Assembly (NCBI GenBank): GCA_964389805.1
Contig: CAYMFU010000017.1
Coordinates: 1-64,000 of the forward strand
Source of the DNA: JAGTVG01 sp964389805
GTDB lineage: Bacteria; Bacteroidota; Bacteroidia; Cytophagales; Cyclobacteriaceae
Direction of reading: 5' to 3'
Length of the DNA: 64,000 nt
Shown here: positions 16,995-25,426 of the stretch, in pieces
Layout: every line of letters starts with the position of its first letter
Numbering within the stretch: position 1 is the first letter of the stretch
The notes under the pieces: model-generated
Seen by the model: only the letters and a program-made list of their open reading frames with translations
Databases searched by the model: none
Told to the model about the DNA's origin: nothing
Translations under genes and position numbers: made by a program

Positions 16995-18008
16995 ATGGGG
17001 AAATATCGATTTTTCTTAGCCGCCATGATTTTTGTTCTACCATTTATCAGTTCTTTGGCTGCAACACTTGAGTCCAATGGATCCGGAGGGGGTGATTGGG
17101 AAAACGCTTCTTCATGGGATGGGACAAATACACCAGCCAGTATGTCTGATGGAGATACTTTGATTATTCATCTTGATGATACAATTACCATCAATTCAAA
17201 TCTGACTTTCAATGGGGTAATCCAGATATACGGTGTATTGGTCTTTGATAAGGGGAAATTGAATATGGATTCGAATTCAGCAATTCAATTGGCTACCGGA
17301 TCCGATATTATTGCCTTAAGTAGTGGCCAAAATGATCAGATACGCATAGGTGATGCCAATAACAAAATTTCAGTGAGTGAGATAAATAACCTGGTAGCGC
17401 CAAATCAATTGACTGATGGAAGTCTTACAAGCGGTGGTTGTGCTGCAACAGGTGACTGCGAAGATGATCCCCTGCCCGTGAAGATCTTATATTTTAAAGC
17501 CTACCCCGAAAATGGCAATATCCGATTGGAATGGTTCACTACTTTTGAGAAAGATTTTGATTACTTCACCCTAGAGAGATCAAAAAATGGCACCATATTT
17601 AAGAACCATGCAAAGGTTTTCTCCAACATAAAAAACTCATCTCAAACTATTAAATATAAATACATTGACGAACTTCCATTTGGAGGTCTCTCATATTACA
17701 GGCTAAAAGCAACAGACATGAACGGATTTTCAGAGTATCATGGTGTCATAGCAGTTAAATTGAATGAATCCGGGCCTGAAATCTTATTGTATCCAAATCC
17801 TGTTTCTGAAAATTATATTATTGTTTCATATTCCGGCCTTAAGGAAACTTCCTACAAAATTCTGAATATAACCGGAATTAAAATGGAAGAAGGAATCCTC
17901 CATCCAGGCATCAATCGTTTACTATTTAACAATCCACTGGAATCCGGATATTATTTCATTCAATTAGAAAATTCAAAAGAAATCTCAAGGAAATTTATTG
18001 TAAAATAA
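16995..18008 (+). CDS. secreted protein with type A T9SS C-terminal sorting domain
   Basis: 337 residues with a signal peptide (MGKYRFFLAAMIFVLPFISSLAA), a glycine-rich N-terminal beta region beginning GSGGGDWENASSWDG, a hinge with a Cys pair (GGCAATGDCEDDPLPVKILYF), a fibronectin-like stretch (IRLEWFTTFEKDFDYFTLER), and a C-terminal type A sorting domain (LLYPNPVSENYIIVSYS ... SGYYFIQLENSKEISRKFIVK). The last part directs export through the type IX system and attachment at the cell surface. The mature N-terminus is not Gln. It ends by overlapping the convergent tdh gene by 14 bp. The cargo function is unknown; the WENASSWDG repeat resembles cell-surface adhesin-type modules. Confidence 0.85.
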   Translation: MGKYRFFLAAMIFVLPFISSLAATLESNGSGGGDWENASSWDGTNTPASMSDGDTLIIHLDDTITINSNLTFNGVIQIYGVLVFDKGKLNMDSNSAIQLATGSDIIALSSGQNDQIRIGDANNKISVSEINNLVAPNQLTDGSLTSGGCAATGDCEDDPLPVKILYFKAYPENGNIRLEWFTTFEKDFDYFTLERSKNGTIFKNHAKVFSNIKNSSQTIKYKYIDELPFGGLSYYRLKATDMNGFSEYHGVIAVKLNESGPEILLYPNPVSENYIIVSYSGLKETSYKILNITGIKMEEGILHPGINRLLFNNPLESGYYFIQLENSKEISRKFIVK

Positions 18009-18951
18009 GCAGTTCTGAATCTTTCAAATGAAAGATCATATCATCGGTCATTTTCTGAAGATCAAATTCAGGATTCCACCCCCAATCAGCACGTGCTTGT
18101 GTATCATCAATACTTTTAGGCCATGATAAGGCAATCTCTTGTCGAAAATCAGGTTTATAATCAATACTGAAGTCCTGATAAGATTGTTTAATGGCTTCAT
18201 ATAAATCTGCCGGGGAAAAGCTTATTGCTCCTACATTATAACTGGACCTTACTGTAATTCGGTCTGAATCTGATTCCATAAGTTCCAAAGTGGCACGAAC
18301 TGCATCTGGCATATACATCATTGGGAGTGAGGCGTTTTTATTGAGAAAGCAAGTATATTGCTCACCCCTGATGGCTTTATAAAATATATCCACGGCATAA
18401 TCCGTGGTGCCACCTCCCGGCAGTGCCTTGTAGCCAATCAATCCGGGGTATCGCAGGCTTCGTACATCCAGACCATAATGATAGTAATAATATTCAGAAA
18501 GCCGTTCCCCGGTCAATTTGCTGATCCCATATACTGTATTCGGATCAGTAATGGTATGTTGTGGGGTATTCTCTTTAGGTGTATTTGGCCCAAAAACGGC
18601 AATAGAAGAAGGCCAATAAACTTTTTTGATTTTCTGATCCCGGGATACATCCAGTACATTCATCAATCCCTCAATATTAACCTTCCAGGCCAGGCCAGGA
18701 TGTTTTTCACCTGTTGCTGATAGGATGGCCGCAAGATGATATACTTGCGTAATCTTGTGTTTAATAATTATTTCAGCTAAACGCTTTTTTTCTATGACGT
18801 CTAAATACTCAAAAATTGGATGGATCTTATCTCCTGATGGCTTATGCAAATCAGCAGCTACGATATTGGCTTCTCCATATATATTGCTAAGTGCAATAGT
18901 AAGTTCCAAGCCTAATTGTCCGGAAGAGCCTATCACTAATATTTTTTCCAT
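17995..18951 (-). CDS. tdh: L-threonine 3-dehydrogenase, extended-SDR (GalE-like) type
   Basis: This 318-residue extended short-chain dehydrogenase has NAD motif VIGSSGQLGLEL, the YGISKLTGERL active-site Tyr-Lys pair, and blocks VYHLAAILSATGEKHP and LRYPGLIGYKALPGGGTTDYAVD that are characteristic of the SDR-type threonine dehydrogenase rather than GalE. It oxidises threonine to 2-amino-3-oxobutyrate. The next gene, divergent from it, is kbl, which splits that product, so the assignment is strongly supported by context. The MDR-type Tdh of E. coli is unrelated. Confidence 0.92.
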   Translation of the reverse strand: MEKILVIGSSGQLGLELTIALSNIYGEANIVAADLHKPSGDKIHPIFEYLDVIEKKRLAEIIIKHKITQVYHLAAILSATGEKHPGLAWKVNIEGLMNVLDVSRDQKIKKVYWPSSIAVFGPNTPKENTPQHTITDPNTVYGISKLTGERLSEYYYYHYGLDVRSLRYPGLIGYKALPGGGTTDYAVDIFYKAIRGEQYTCFLNKNASLPMMYMPDAVRATLELMESDSDRITVRSSYNVGAISFSPADLYEAIKQSYQDFSIDYKPDFRQEIALSWPKSIDDTQARADWGWNPEFDLQKMTDDMIFHLKDSELLILQ

Positions 18952-19036
18952 TCTGCCTAAAAAATATACTTCTCGAAAATACGAATAAACCTATAAATGA
19001 ATAATTTTTAATCAATTTATTCAGCGTTGTAATTTA

Positions 19037-19044
19037 TATATTTG
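19037..19044 (+). promoter_or_regulatory. -7 box upstream of kbl
   Basis: TATATTTG is an exact TAnnTTTG match, about 140 bp before the kbl start, implying a leader of about 130 nt. A TATTTTCG on the minus strand (18974-18981) may serve tdh in the other direction. Confidence 0.4.
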
Positions 19045-19183
19045 TGATGTGAAACTCTGAATAGAATTTTCAAAATTGCAATATATATTGATGCTTTAAT
19101 TATTATTAAATAGAAAAAGGTCAATCTTTTGCAAAGATTTAAATATATAAGCCTAATAAATTAAAATAAAATTTTTATCAATT

Positions 19184-20374
19184 ATGTATTCTACCTTAAA
19201 GCCAGTTCTACAGAAAGAATTAAATAATATAAAGGAGGCCGGCTTATATAAAGATGAAAGGATAATAACTTCCCCTCAGGGTGCAGAGATCATTACATCT
19301 GATGGCCGGAATGTATTGAATTTCTGTGCCAATAATTACCTGGGATTATCCGCTCACCCCAAAGTGATAGAAGCAGCAAAAAAAACCATTGATTCACATG
19401 GTTTCGGTTTGTCTTCAGTACGATTCATTTGTGGGACACAAGATATCCACAAAATCTTAGAGAAAAAGATATCAGATTTTCTAGGCATGGAGGATACCAT
19501 ATTGTATGCAGCCGCTTTCGACGCTAATGGAGGTGTTTTCGAACCTCTTCTTGGGCCTGAAAGTGCTATAATATCTGATAGTTTAAATCATGCCTCCATA
19601 ATCGATGGAGTCCGGTTGTGCAAAGCCTTGCGTTTCAGATATCAACATAATGATATGGAAGACCTGGAAGCTAAACTTAAAGAAGCATCTACAGCTTCCC
19701 AGAAAATAATAGTTAGCGATGGAGTTTTCAGCATGGATGGGACTATTGCCCAATTGGATAAAATATGTGATCTTGCCGATAAATACCAGGCCCTGGTGAT
19801 GAGCGATGAATGTCATGCAACGGGATTCATGGGAAAAACAGGAAGAGGTGTTCATGAATACAGAAATGTTATGGATCGTATGGATATCATAACCGGCACT
19901 CTTGGAAAAGCACTTGGTGGCGCTTCGGGAGGTTTCACATCAGGTAAAAAAGAAATTATCGATTTATTGAGACAAAGGTCAAGACCATATCTTTTTTCGA
20001 ATACGTTGGCTCCTGCGATCGTTGGTGCTTCAATTGCTGTTTTGGATCTTTTATCTGAATCTACGAGCCTCAGGGATAAACTGGAAAAAAATACAAAATA
20101 TTTCAGATCGGAAATGACCGGAGCAGGATTTGACATAAAACCCGGAGATCATCCAATTGTTCCAATTATGCTATATGATGCGGTCCTTAGTAAGCAATTC
20201 GCTGCGCAACTTCTGGAGGAGGGGATTTATGTAATTGGATTTTATTATCCTGTTGTGCCTAAAGGGCAGGCCAGAATAAGAGTACAGATCTCAGCGGTTC
20301 ATGAAAAAAAACATCTGGATAAAGCTATTAAAGCATTTACGAAAATTGGAATAGACCTTGGCGTCATTCAATAG
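19184..20374 (+). CDS. kbl: glycine C-acetyltransferase (2-amino-3-ketobutyrate CoA ligase)
   Basis: A 396-residue PLP enzyme of the alpha-oxoamine synthase family. It cleaves 2-amino-3-oxobutyrate with CoA to glycine and acetyl-CoA, the second step of threonine breakdown. Motifs seen are FCANNYLGLSAHPKV, GTQDIHKILE, DSLNHASIIDG, MSDECHATGF, and the PLP lysine in TGTLGKALGGASGGF. SPT, BioF and HemA relatives share the fold, but the RFICGTQDIHK block and the divergent tdh neighbour point to Kbl. hisS follows 19 bp after the stop. Confidence 0.95.
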   Translation: MYSTLKPVLQKELNNIKEAGLYKDERIITSPQGAEIITSDGRNVLNFCANNYLGLSAHPKVIEAAKKTIDSHGFGLSSVRFICGTQDIHKILEKKISDFLGMEDTILYAAAFDANGGVFEPLLGPESAIISDSLNHASIIDGVRLCKALRFRYQHNDMEDLEAKLKEASTASQKIIVSDGVFSMDGTIAQLDKICDLADKYQALVMSDECHATGFMGKTGRGVHEYRNVMDRMDIITGTLGKALGGASGGFTSGKKEIIDLLRQRSRPYLFSNTLAPAIVGASIAVLDLLSESTSLRDKLEKNTKYFRSEMTGAGFDIKPGDHPIVPIMLYDAVLSKQFAAQLLEEGIYVIGFYYPVVPKGQARIRVQISAVHEKKHLDKAIKAFTKIGIDLGVIQ

Positions 20375-20393
20375 TCAAATAAAATTGAACAAT

Positions 20394-21770
20394 ATGATTA
20401 AACCTTCCATACCAAGAGGGATGAGAGATTTCCCACCGGAAGTTACAGTAAAAAGAAACTTCATTTTCAGGTCAATTCGGAAAACATTTGAAAAATTTGG
20501 TTTTCTTCCATTGGAGACCCCAAGTATGGAGAATCTATCTGTTCTTACAGGCAAATGCGGTGATGAAGGCGACAAACTACTATTTAAAGTATTGAATTCC
20601 GGGGATTATCTCTTTAAATTAGAAAATAAAGAACAACTTGTATCGGATACAAATCTTCTCACCTCCAAAATAAGTGAGAAAGGATTACGGTATGACCTGA
20701 CCGTTCCACTCGCGAGATATGTAGTAATGAACCGCAATGAGATTGCCCTCCCTTTTAAAAGGTATCAGATACAACCTGTATGGCGTGCTGATCGCCCTCA
20801 AAAAGGAAGATACCGTGAGTTTTATCAATGTGATGCTGATGTGATAGGCACTAATTCTCTTATTTGTGAGGCTGAGATCGCCTTAATGGTACACGAAGCT
20901 TTTTCAAAGCTGGGGCTTCGGGATTATGTGTTAAAATTTAACAGCCGGAAGATCCTTGAGGGTATAGCAGAGATTGCCGGTGAATTGGGTAGAGCCGAAA
21001 CATTTTTCGTTGCCCTGGATAAGCTGGATAAAATTGGCCTTGAAGGCGTAAAAGAAGAATTAAGTAAGCGTGACTTCTCAAAGACCTTCATTCAGAACCT
21101 GGTTGAAATTATCAGTTTCTCAGGCAGCAATAAAGATAAAATTGAATTTTTGAAGAAGGCCCTTAAAACTTCGGATGTTGCCATGAAAGGTATTGAGGAA
21201 GTAGAAAAAGTCCTGTTCTATATCAATTCTTTTGTTGGCGAAATGTCAGAAATTGAATTTGATTTTAACCTGGCACGTGGTTTATCATATTATACAGGGG
21301 TGATTTTTGAAGCCCGTGCACTAAATGTCAAAATTGGCAGCATTGGTGGCGGTGGAAGATACGACAACCTGACTGGTGTATTTGGAATGCCAGATGTATC
21401 CGGCGTGGGATTTTCATTTGGCATAGACCGCATATATGATGTGATGGATGAACTTCAGTTATTCGAATTGCAGAATGTATCAACTACAAGGATTCTCATT
21501 ACGAACTTTGAGGAGAACGCGGAGAAGTTTGCACTTAGAATACTATCTAAAATCCGTGCAGCCGGGGTAAACGCTGAAATTTATCCCGATACGGTTAAAC
21601 TCAAGAAACAACTGAATTATGCCAATAAAAAGAACATCCCTTACGTTTTAATTATTGGACCCGATGAACTGAAGAAAGCCGTCTGTACACTCAAAGATAT
21701 GGGTACAGGAGACCAGGCTGAACTATCAATTGAGGAATTGATCAAGAAACTTGTTGAGGAAAAGAATTAA
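20394..21770 (+). CDS. hisS: histidine--tRNA ligase
   Basis: A 458-residue class II synthetase. I start it at the ATG at 20394 (MIKPSIPRGMRDFPPE); an upstream extension would overlap kbl and adds no conserved sequence. Motif 1 lies in the GFLPLETPSMEN region, motif 2 is PVWRADRPQKGRYREFYQCD, the histidine A motif is LARGLSYYTGVIFE, and GGGGRYDNL and GFSFGIDR form motif 3. An anticodon-binding domain ends the protein. The insert around residues 185-285 is larger than in E. coli HisRS, as usual in Bacteroidota. Confidence 0.95.
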   Translation: MIKPSIPRGMRDFPPEVTVKRNFIFRSIRKTFEKFGFLPLETPSMENLSVLTGKCGDEGDKLLFKVLNSGDYLFKLENKEQLVSDTNLLTSKISEKGLRYDLTVPLARYVVMNRNEIALPFKRYQIQPVWRADRPQKGRYREFYQCDADVIGTNSLICEAEIALMVHEAFSKLGLRDYVLKFNSRKILEGIAEIAGELGRAETFFVALDKLDKIGLEGVKEELSKRDFSKTFIQNLVEIISFSGSNKDKIEFLKKALKTSDVAMKGIEEVEKVLFYINSFVGEMSEIEFDFNLARGLSYYTGVIFEARALNVKIGSIGGGGRYDNLTGVFGMPDVSGVGFSFGIDRIYDVMDELQLFELQNVSTTRILITNFEENAEKFALRILSKIRAAGVNAEIYPDTVKLKKQLNYANKKNIPYVLIIGPDELKKAVCTLKDMGTGDQAELSIEELIKKLVEEKN

Positions 21771-21794
21771 TAAATCATCCCTGTAAAGTTCATT

Positions 21795-23714
21795 TTGTTA
21801 GCTGTACGGAAAATATGCATAATCATTACCATACTGATCCTGTCAGCTGGGCAATCCGTTATTTTTGGACAGGTAAGCAGCCAACTGGGCAGGTTCGAAG
21901 CAGATTATGACCAGGGGTGCGCTCCATTTAAGATCATTCTGACTGAAACAGATACTTTCCCGGATGGAACAGTAATTCAATATGATTTCACAAACAATGG
22001 AATATTTGAAGGCTTTGAAGATGGGGAAGAAATATCACATATATATGATGCCCCTGGTAATTATACCATTATACAATTAACAGGGATCGATGAACCGGGA
22101 TTTTCTAAAACCGATACTTTAGATGTTACGGTCCGGGAATCGATAAATCCGGATTATTCCATATTCACATGTGAGAATAATGGAGCCAAAGTTGAGATAT
22201 TCCCCGACGTTTACGAACAACATAAAATTTACTACACCCCTACTGATTCTGTAATAGTAAACAGTGGAGAATCTGTCCCAGCCTTTGTGTATCCTTCCGG
22301 AACTCATTCCATCACGGTAAAGGGATTATTTATTGGAGGAAAGGAGAATTGTGCCAGTGTAACGAAATCATTTACAACAATAAATAATCTGATCCCTGCA
22401 GAACTGGACCAGGTAGCTTTATTAAGTAAAAATAATATCAGCGGATCAGTACAATTGCAATACCAATTGCAACCGGACATCGTCTATGAATTACAGAAGG
22501 CAGTCGATTTCCCTGCAGGTTTTCAATCAATTCAATATCTTGATAATCCTTCCACCTCAATCGTTATTGATTCAATAGATACCGAAAACAATATTCAAAT
22601 TTTCAGGATTTCAGCTTTTGATGCCTGCCAGAATAAAAACCTGTATTCGGATACCATCAGTACCATTGCTATTTCTGTAAGTGCTGAAAACGCTCAGAAC
22701 AGGGTTGAATGGAATTCATTTCCACTTAATTTTTCAGACTATCAATTGATTAGAAACGATCAACCTTATCAGAACTTTAACAACGTGGATTTGAAAGTAT
22801 TTATCGACAGCAATGTCGAATGTTTTACAAATTATTGTTATTCAATTCAGTATACGAATAACAATGGGGGCATTAGTCTTTCAGATACAATATGTGTGGA
22901 GTCCTTTATTATATATTTCCCTCCATCCATTAAAAACACAACAGCCTCCGTAGATGGCATCAACATAGATCTAAGTTGGGATGATCCGGAAAACGCTATC
23001 ATAACCTCTTACTTTATTCAAAGAGAAATAGAAGATGATGTTTTTGCCACAATTGACTCAACCCTAGTAAACCAGTATACAGATATAGATCTTGATACTG
23101 ATACCCGAGGTTATTGCTATAGAATAAATTATCTTGATGAATGCCGAAACAGATCAAATCTTGGTGATCTAACTTGTACTGTGTTCTTAACAATTGAGGA
23201 TAATCAACTTCTTGAATGGAACAGATATACTGGCTGGCGCAATGGAGTACAACAGTATTTTGTTGAAGTTTATAATGAGAATGGCATTTTCCAGAAAGAG
23301 ATCAATGTAGGATTGAACAGGTGGTATGAAGATACTACGTTTCTTACACAGCAGATCAGCGAATACCGTATCAGGGCTGAGTCAAATGATGATCCTAATT
23401 TAATGGCTTTTTCAAATTTTGTTATTAAACAAGTGGAGTCAGTACTGTGGCTCCCAAATTCGTTTACACCAGATGGTGATGGCCTGAATGATTTTTTCAA
23501 ACCGGAAGGAACACAGATGAGGGAATTCATGATGCAGATCTTTACACGATATGGAAACCTGATTTATACCACAGAGGATCAGAAGCTGGGATGGGATGGG
23601 ACATATAATGGAGAAGATATGCCGCCAGTTACTTATATTTACAAAATGGATGCAACCGATGAGCTTGATAAAAAGTATAACAAAACAGGACAGTTGTTAT
23701 TGATAAGACATTAA
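21795..23714 (+). CDS. gliding/T9SS-type secreted protein with PKD domain and type B sorting domain
   Basis: 639 residues starting with TTG. The signal peptide ends at SVIFG, leaving an N-terminal Gln (QVSSQLG). A PKD-like domain follows (residues ~30-115: GCAPFKIILTETDTF ... YDAPGNYTIIQLTG), then several fibronectin-type-III-like segments. The C-terminal 85 residues are the CHU_C / gliding-motility type B sorting domain: LWLPNSFTPDGDGLNDFFKP, MQIFTRYGNLIYTT and GWDGTYNGEDMP. It is exported by the type IX system and likely stays at or near the surface. No catalytic domain is visible; an adhesin role is a guess. Confidence 0.85.
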   Translation: MLAVRKICIIITILILSAGQSVIFGQVSSQLGRFEADYDQGCAPFKIILTETDTFPDGTVIQYDFTNNGIFEGFEDGEEISHIYDAPGNYTIIQLTGIDEPGFSKTDTLDVTVRESINPDYSIFTCENNGAKVEIFPDVYEQHKIYYTPTDSVIVNSGESVPAFVYPSGTHSITVKGLFIGGKENCASVTKSFTTINNLIPAELDQVALLSKNNISGSVQLQYQLQPDIVYELQKAVDFPAGFQSIQYLDNPSTSIVIDSIDTENNIQIFRISAFDACQNKNLYSDTISTIAISVSAENAQNRVEWNSFPLNFSDYQLIRNDQPYQNFNNVDLKVFIDSNVECFTNYCYSIQYTNNNGGISLSDTICVESFIIYFPPSIKNTTASVDGINIDLSWDDPENAIITSYFIQREIEDDVFATIDSTLVNQYTDIDLDTDTRGYCYRINYLDECRNRSNLGDLTCTVFLTIEDNQLLEWNRYTGWRNGVQQYFVEVYNENGIFQKEINVGLNRWYEDTTFLTQQISEYRIRAESNDDPNLMAFSNFVIKQVESVLWLPNSFTPDGDGLNDFFKPEGTQMREFMMQIFTRYGNLIYTTEDQKLGWDGTYNGEDMPPVTYIYKMDATDELDKKYNKTGQLLLIRH

Positions 23715-23725
23715 TGAATTAAAAT

Positions 23726-24055
23726 ATGAATATGATGGACCTATTCGGTAAGATGCGGGAAGTACAAGCCAAAATGAAAGAGGCACATGAAAATCTGGGT
23801 AATATATATACTACAGGAGAATCAGGAGCAGGTATGGTAAGTGTTAAGGTGAATGGTTTAAAGCAAATAGTTGAAATGAATATTGACCAGGACTTACTTA
23901 AGCCAGAGGATAAGGAGATGGTGCAGGACCTGATCATTGCAGCTGTCAACAAGGCTATGTCTGAGGCGGAAGTACTTGCCAAGGAGGAAATTCGAAAAAG
24001 TACCGGAGGATTATTGCCCAATATCCCAGGTCTGGACCTTGGAAACCTTGTTTAA
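23726..24055 (+). CDS. ybaB: YbaB/EbfC family nucleoid-associated protein
   Basis: A 109-residue protein with the YbaB pattern: an N-terminal amphipathic helix (MMDLFGKMREVQAKMKEAHE), a central beta-sheet (GMVSVKVNGLKQIVEMNID) and a C-terminal helix rich in Ala and Glu. YbaB proteins bind DNA as tweezer-shaped dimers. Three N-terminal methionines make the start uncertain by up to three residues. Its stop overlaps the start of the glycosyltransferase gene by one base (TAATG), so the two are translationally coupled. Confidence 0.92.
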   Translation: MNMMDLFGKMREVQAKMKEAHENLGNIYTTGESGAGMVSVKVNGLKQIVEMNIDQDLLKPEDKEMVQDLIIAAVNKAMSEAEVLAKEEIRKSTGGLLPNIPGLDLGNLV

Positions 24056-25098
24056 TGGATAAACTAGCTGTCATAATTTTAAATTATAACGGTGTAGATT
24101 TCCTGAAAAGGTTTTTGCCGGGTATAATTAAGTTTAATGATGGCTATCCCCTTTATGTGGTAGACAATAAATCAACTGATCAATCTCTAGAATTATTAAA
24201 GACTACTTTTTCAAATACGGTTCATTGTATTGAACTGGACGAAAATTTTGGGTTCTGTGGCGGATACAATATAGCTGCAAAACAAATTGAAGCTGAATAC
24301 TATGTTTTTCTGAATTCAGATATTGAGGTTACCGAGGGCTGGCTACAGCCGTTGATCTCATTAATGGAAGACAATAAAAACATAGCGGCCTGTCAACCCA
24401 AATTATTGGATTATTCCAATAAAGACTATTTTGAATATGCGGGTGCCGGCGGTGGATTCATCGACCTTCTTGGCTATCCTTTTTGCCGCGGCCGACTTTT
24501 CCAGACAATTGAAAGGGATTATGGACAGTATGATGATATAAGCCCTGTTTTTTGGGCTTCTGGTGCCTGCATGATAATACGGTCCGAAGTTTACCATGAT
24601 CATCGAGGATTTGACCAAGATTTTTTTGCTCATATGGAAGAAATTGATCTGTGCTGGAGAATAAAGAGGTCAGGACATCTGATTTACTATAATGGCAACA
24701 GTACGGTATTCCATGTTGGCGGAGGTACCTTAAATAAAACCAATCCATTTAAAACCTATTTGAATTTCAGAAACAGCCTCATTGCTATGATAAAGAATGA
24801 AAAGAAATCCGGCCTGATCTGGAAAGTTCCATTGAGGCTTTTACTTGATCTAATTACATCTCTTAAATTTCTTTTTAAAGATTCAAGGGATGATGCTTTT
24901 GCAGTTTTAAAAGCTGATTTTCATGTAGTCACCAGGATATATTACTATTTTAAAAAGAGAGAAAGGTATATACCAGAGAGTCAAATAACAAGTGAAAGGT
25001 ATAAGAGAATTGTTGTAATTTCGTACTTTATCTTACGCAGAAAATTTTTCTTCAATTTACGCTCAATAATACCAGACCGTATTGTTTCTTCTTCTTAA
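24055..25098 (+). CDS. family 2 glycosyltransferase
   Basis: A 347-residue GT-A enzyme with nucleotide-binding start VIILNYNGVDFLKRFL, VVDNKSTDQSLELLK, the metal-binding region FLNSDIEVTEGWLQPL, and acceptor-side motif FAHMEEIDLCWRIKRSG, typical of rhamnosyl- and related transferases (WbbL-like). The C-terminal third has amphipathic helices and a basic segment that could touch the membrane. It likely adds a sugar to a surface polysaccharide or glycolipid. It overlaps the convergent PspC-like gene by 36 bp at its end. Confidence 0.85.
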   Translation: MDKLAVIILNYNGVDFLKRFLPGIIKFNDGYPLYVVDNKSTDQSLELLKTTFSNTVHCIELDENFGFCGGYNIAAKQIEAEYYVFLNSDIEVTEGWLQPLISLMEDNKNIAACQPKLLDYSNKDYFEYAGAGGGFIDLLGYPFCRGRLFQTIERDYGQYDDISPVFWASGACMIIRSEVYHDHRGFDQDFFAHMEEIDLCWRIKRSGHLIYYNGNSTVFHVGGGTLNKTNPFKTYLNFRNSLIAMIKNEKKSGLIWKVPLRLLLDLITSLKFLFKDSRDDAFAVLKADFHVVTRIYYYFKKRERYIPESQITSERYKRIVVISYFILRRKFFFNLRSIIPDRIVSSS

Positions 25099-25281
25099 CC
25101 ATTTCCTGAAATTCAGGGTAAAGGCTAATGCCAGGTATATAATCACTGGTGATCCGAAGGTAAGAAAGGAGGTATAAATGAAAAAAATTCTGATGCTGGA
25201 GGTCGGAATCTTCAATTTTTCTCCTAATTTAGTACAAACTCCGAAGGCTTTGTCTTCAAAGAAGTTTTGAATTCTTTTCAT
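25063..25281 (-). CDS. PspC domain protein, small membrane protein
   Basis: A 72-residue protein with the PspC fold signature: KAFGVCTKLGEKLKIPTSSIRIFFIYTS, in which the G-V-C-x-G-L-A-like block is followed by one or two hydrophobic helices (IRIFFIYTSFLTFGSPVIIYLALAF) and a basic C-terminus. PspC proteins belong to the phage-shock envelope stress response or act as small regulators. No pspA is nearby. The 36-bp tail-to-tail overlap with the glycosyltransferase gene is a common arrangement and does not argue against either gene. Confidence 0.75.
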   Translation of the reverse strand: MKRIQNFFEDKAFGVCTKLGEKLKIPTSSIRIFFIYTSFLTFGSPVIIYLALAFTLNFRKWLRRRNNTVWYY

Positions 25282-25327
25282 TTTTATAATTATTTATACA
25301 AATTTAAAAACCAATTTGGTTTAAAAA

Positions 25328-25335
25328 TAGTTTTG
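25328..25335 (+). promoter_or_regulatory. -7 box of the TPR lipoprotein gene
   Basis: TAGTTTTG matches TAnnTTTG. Transcription would start near 25342, leaving a leader of about 85 nt before the ATG at 25427. This argues against any start near 25340. Confidence 0.4.
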
Positions 25336-25426
25336 TCTATTGTTTTTTATAGCTATTATTGCATTATTATTTATCGAGATAACTTTTATAAAATTATTAA
25401 TAATTATAACTAAACCAACTAATCCA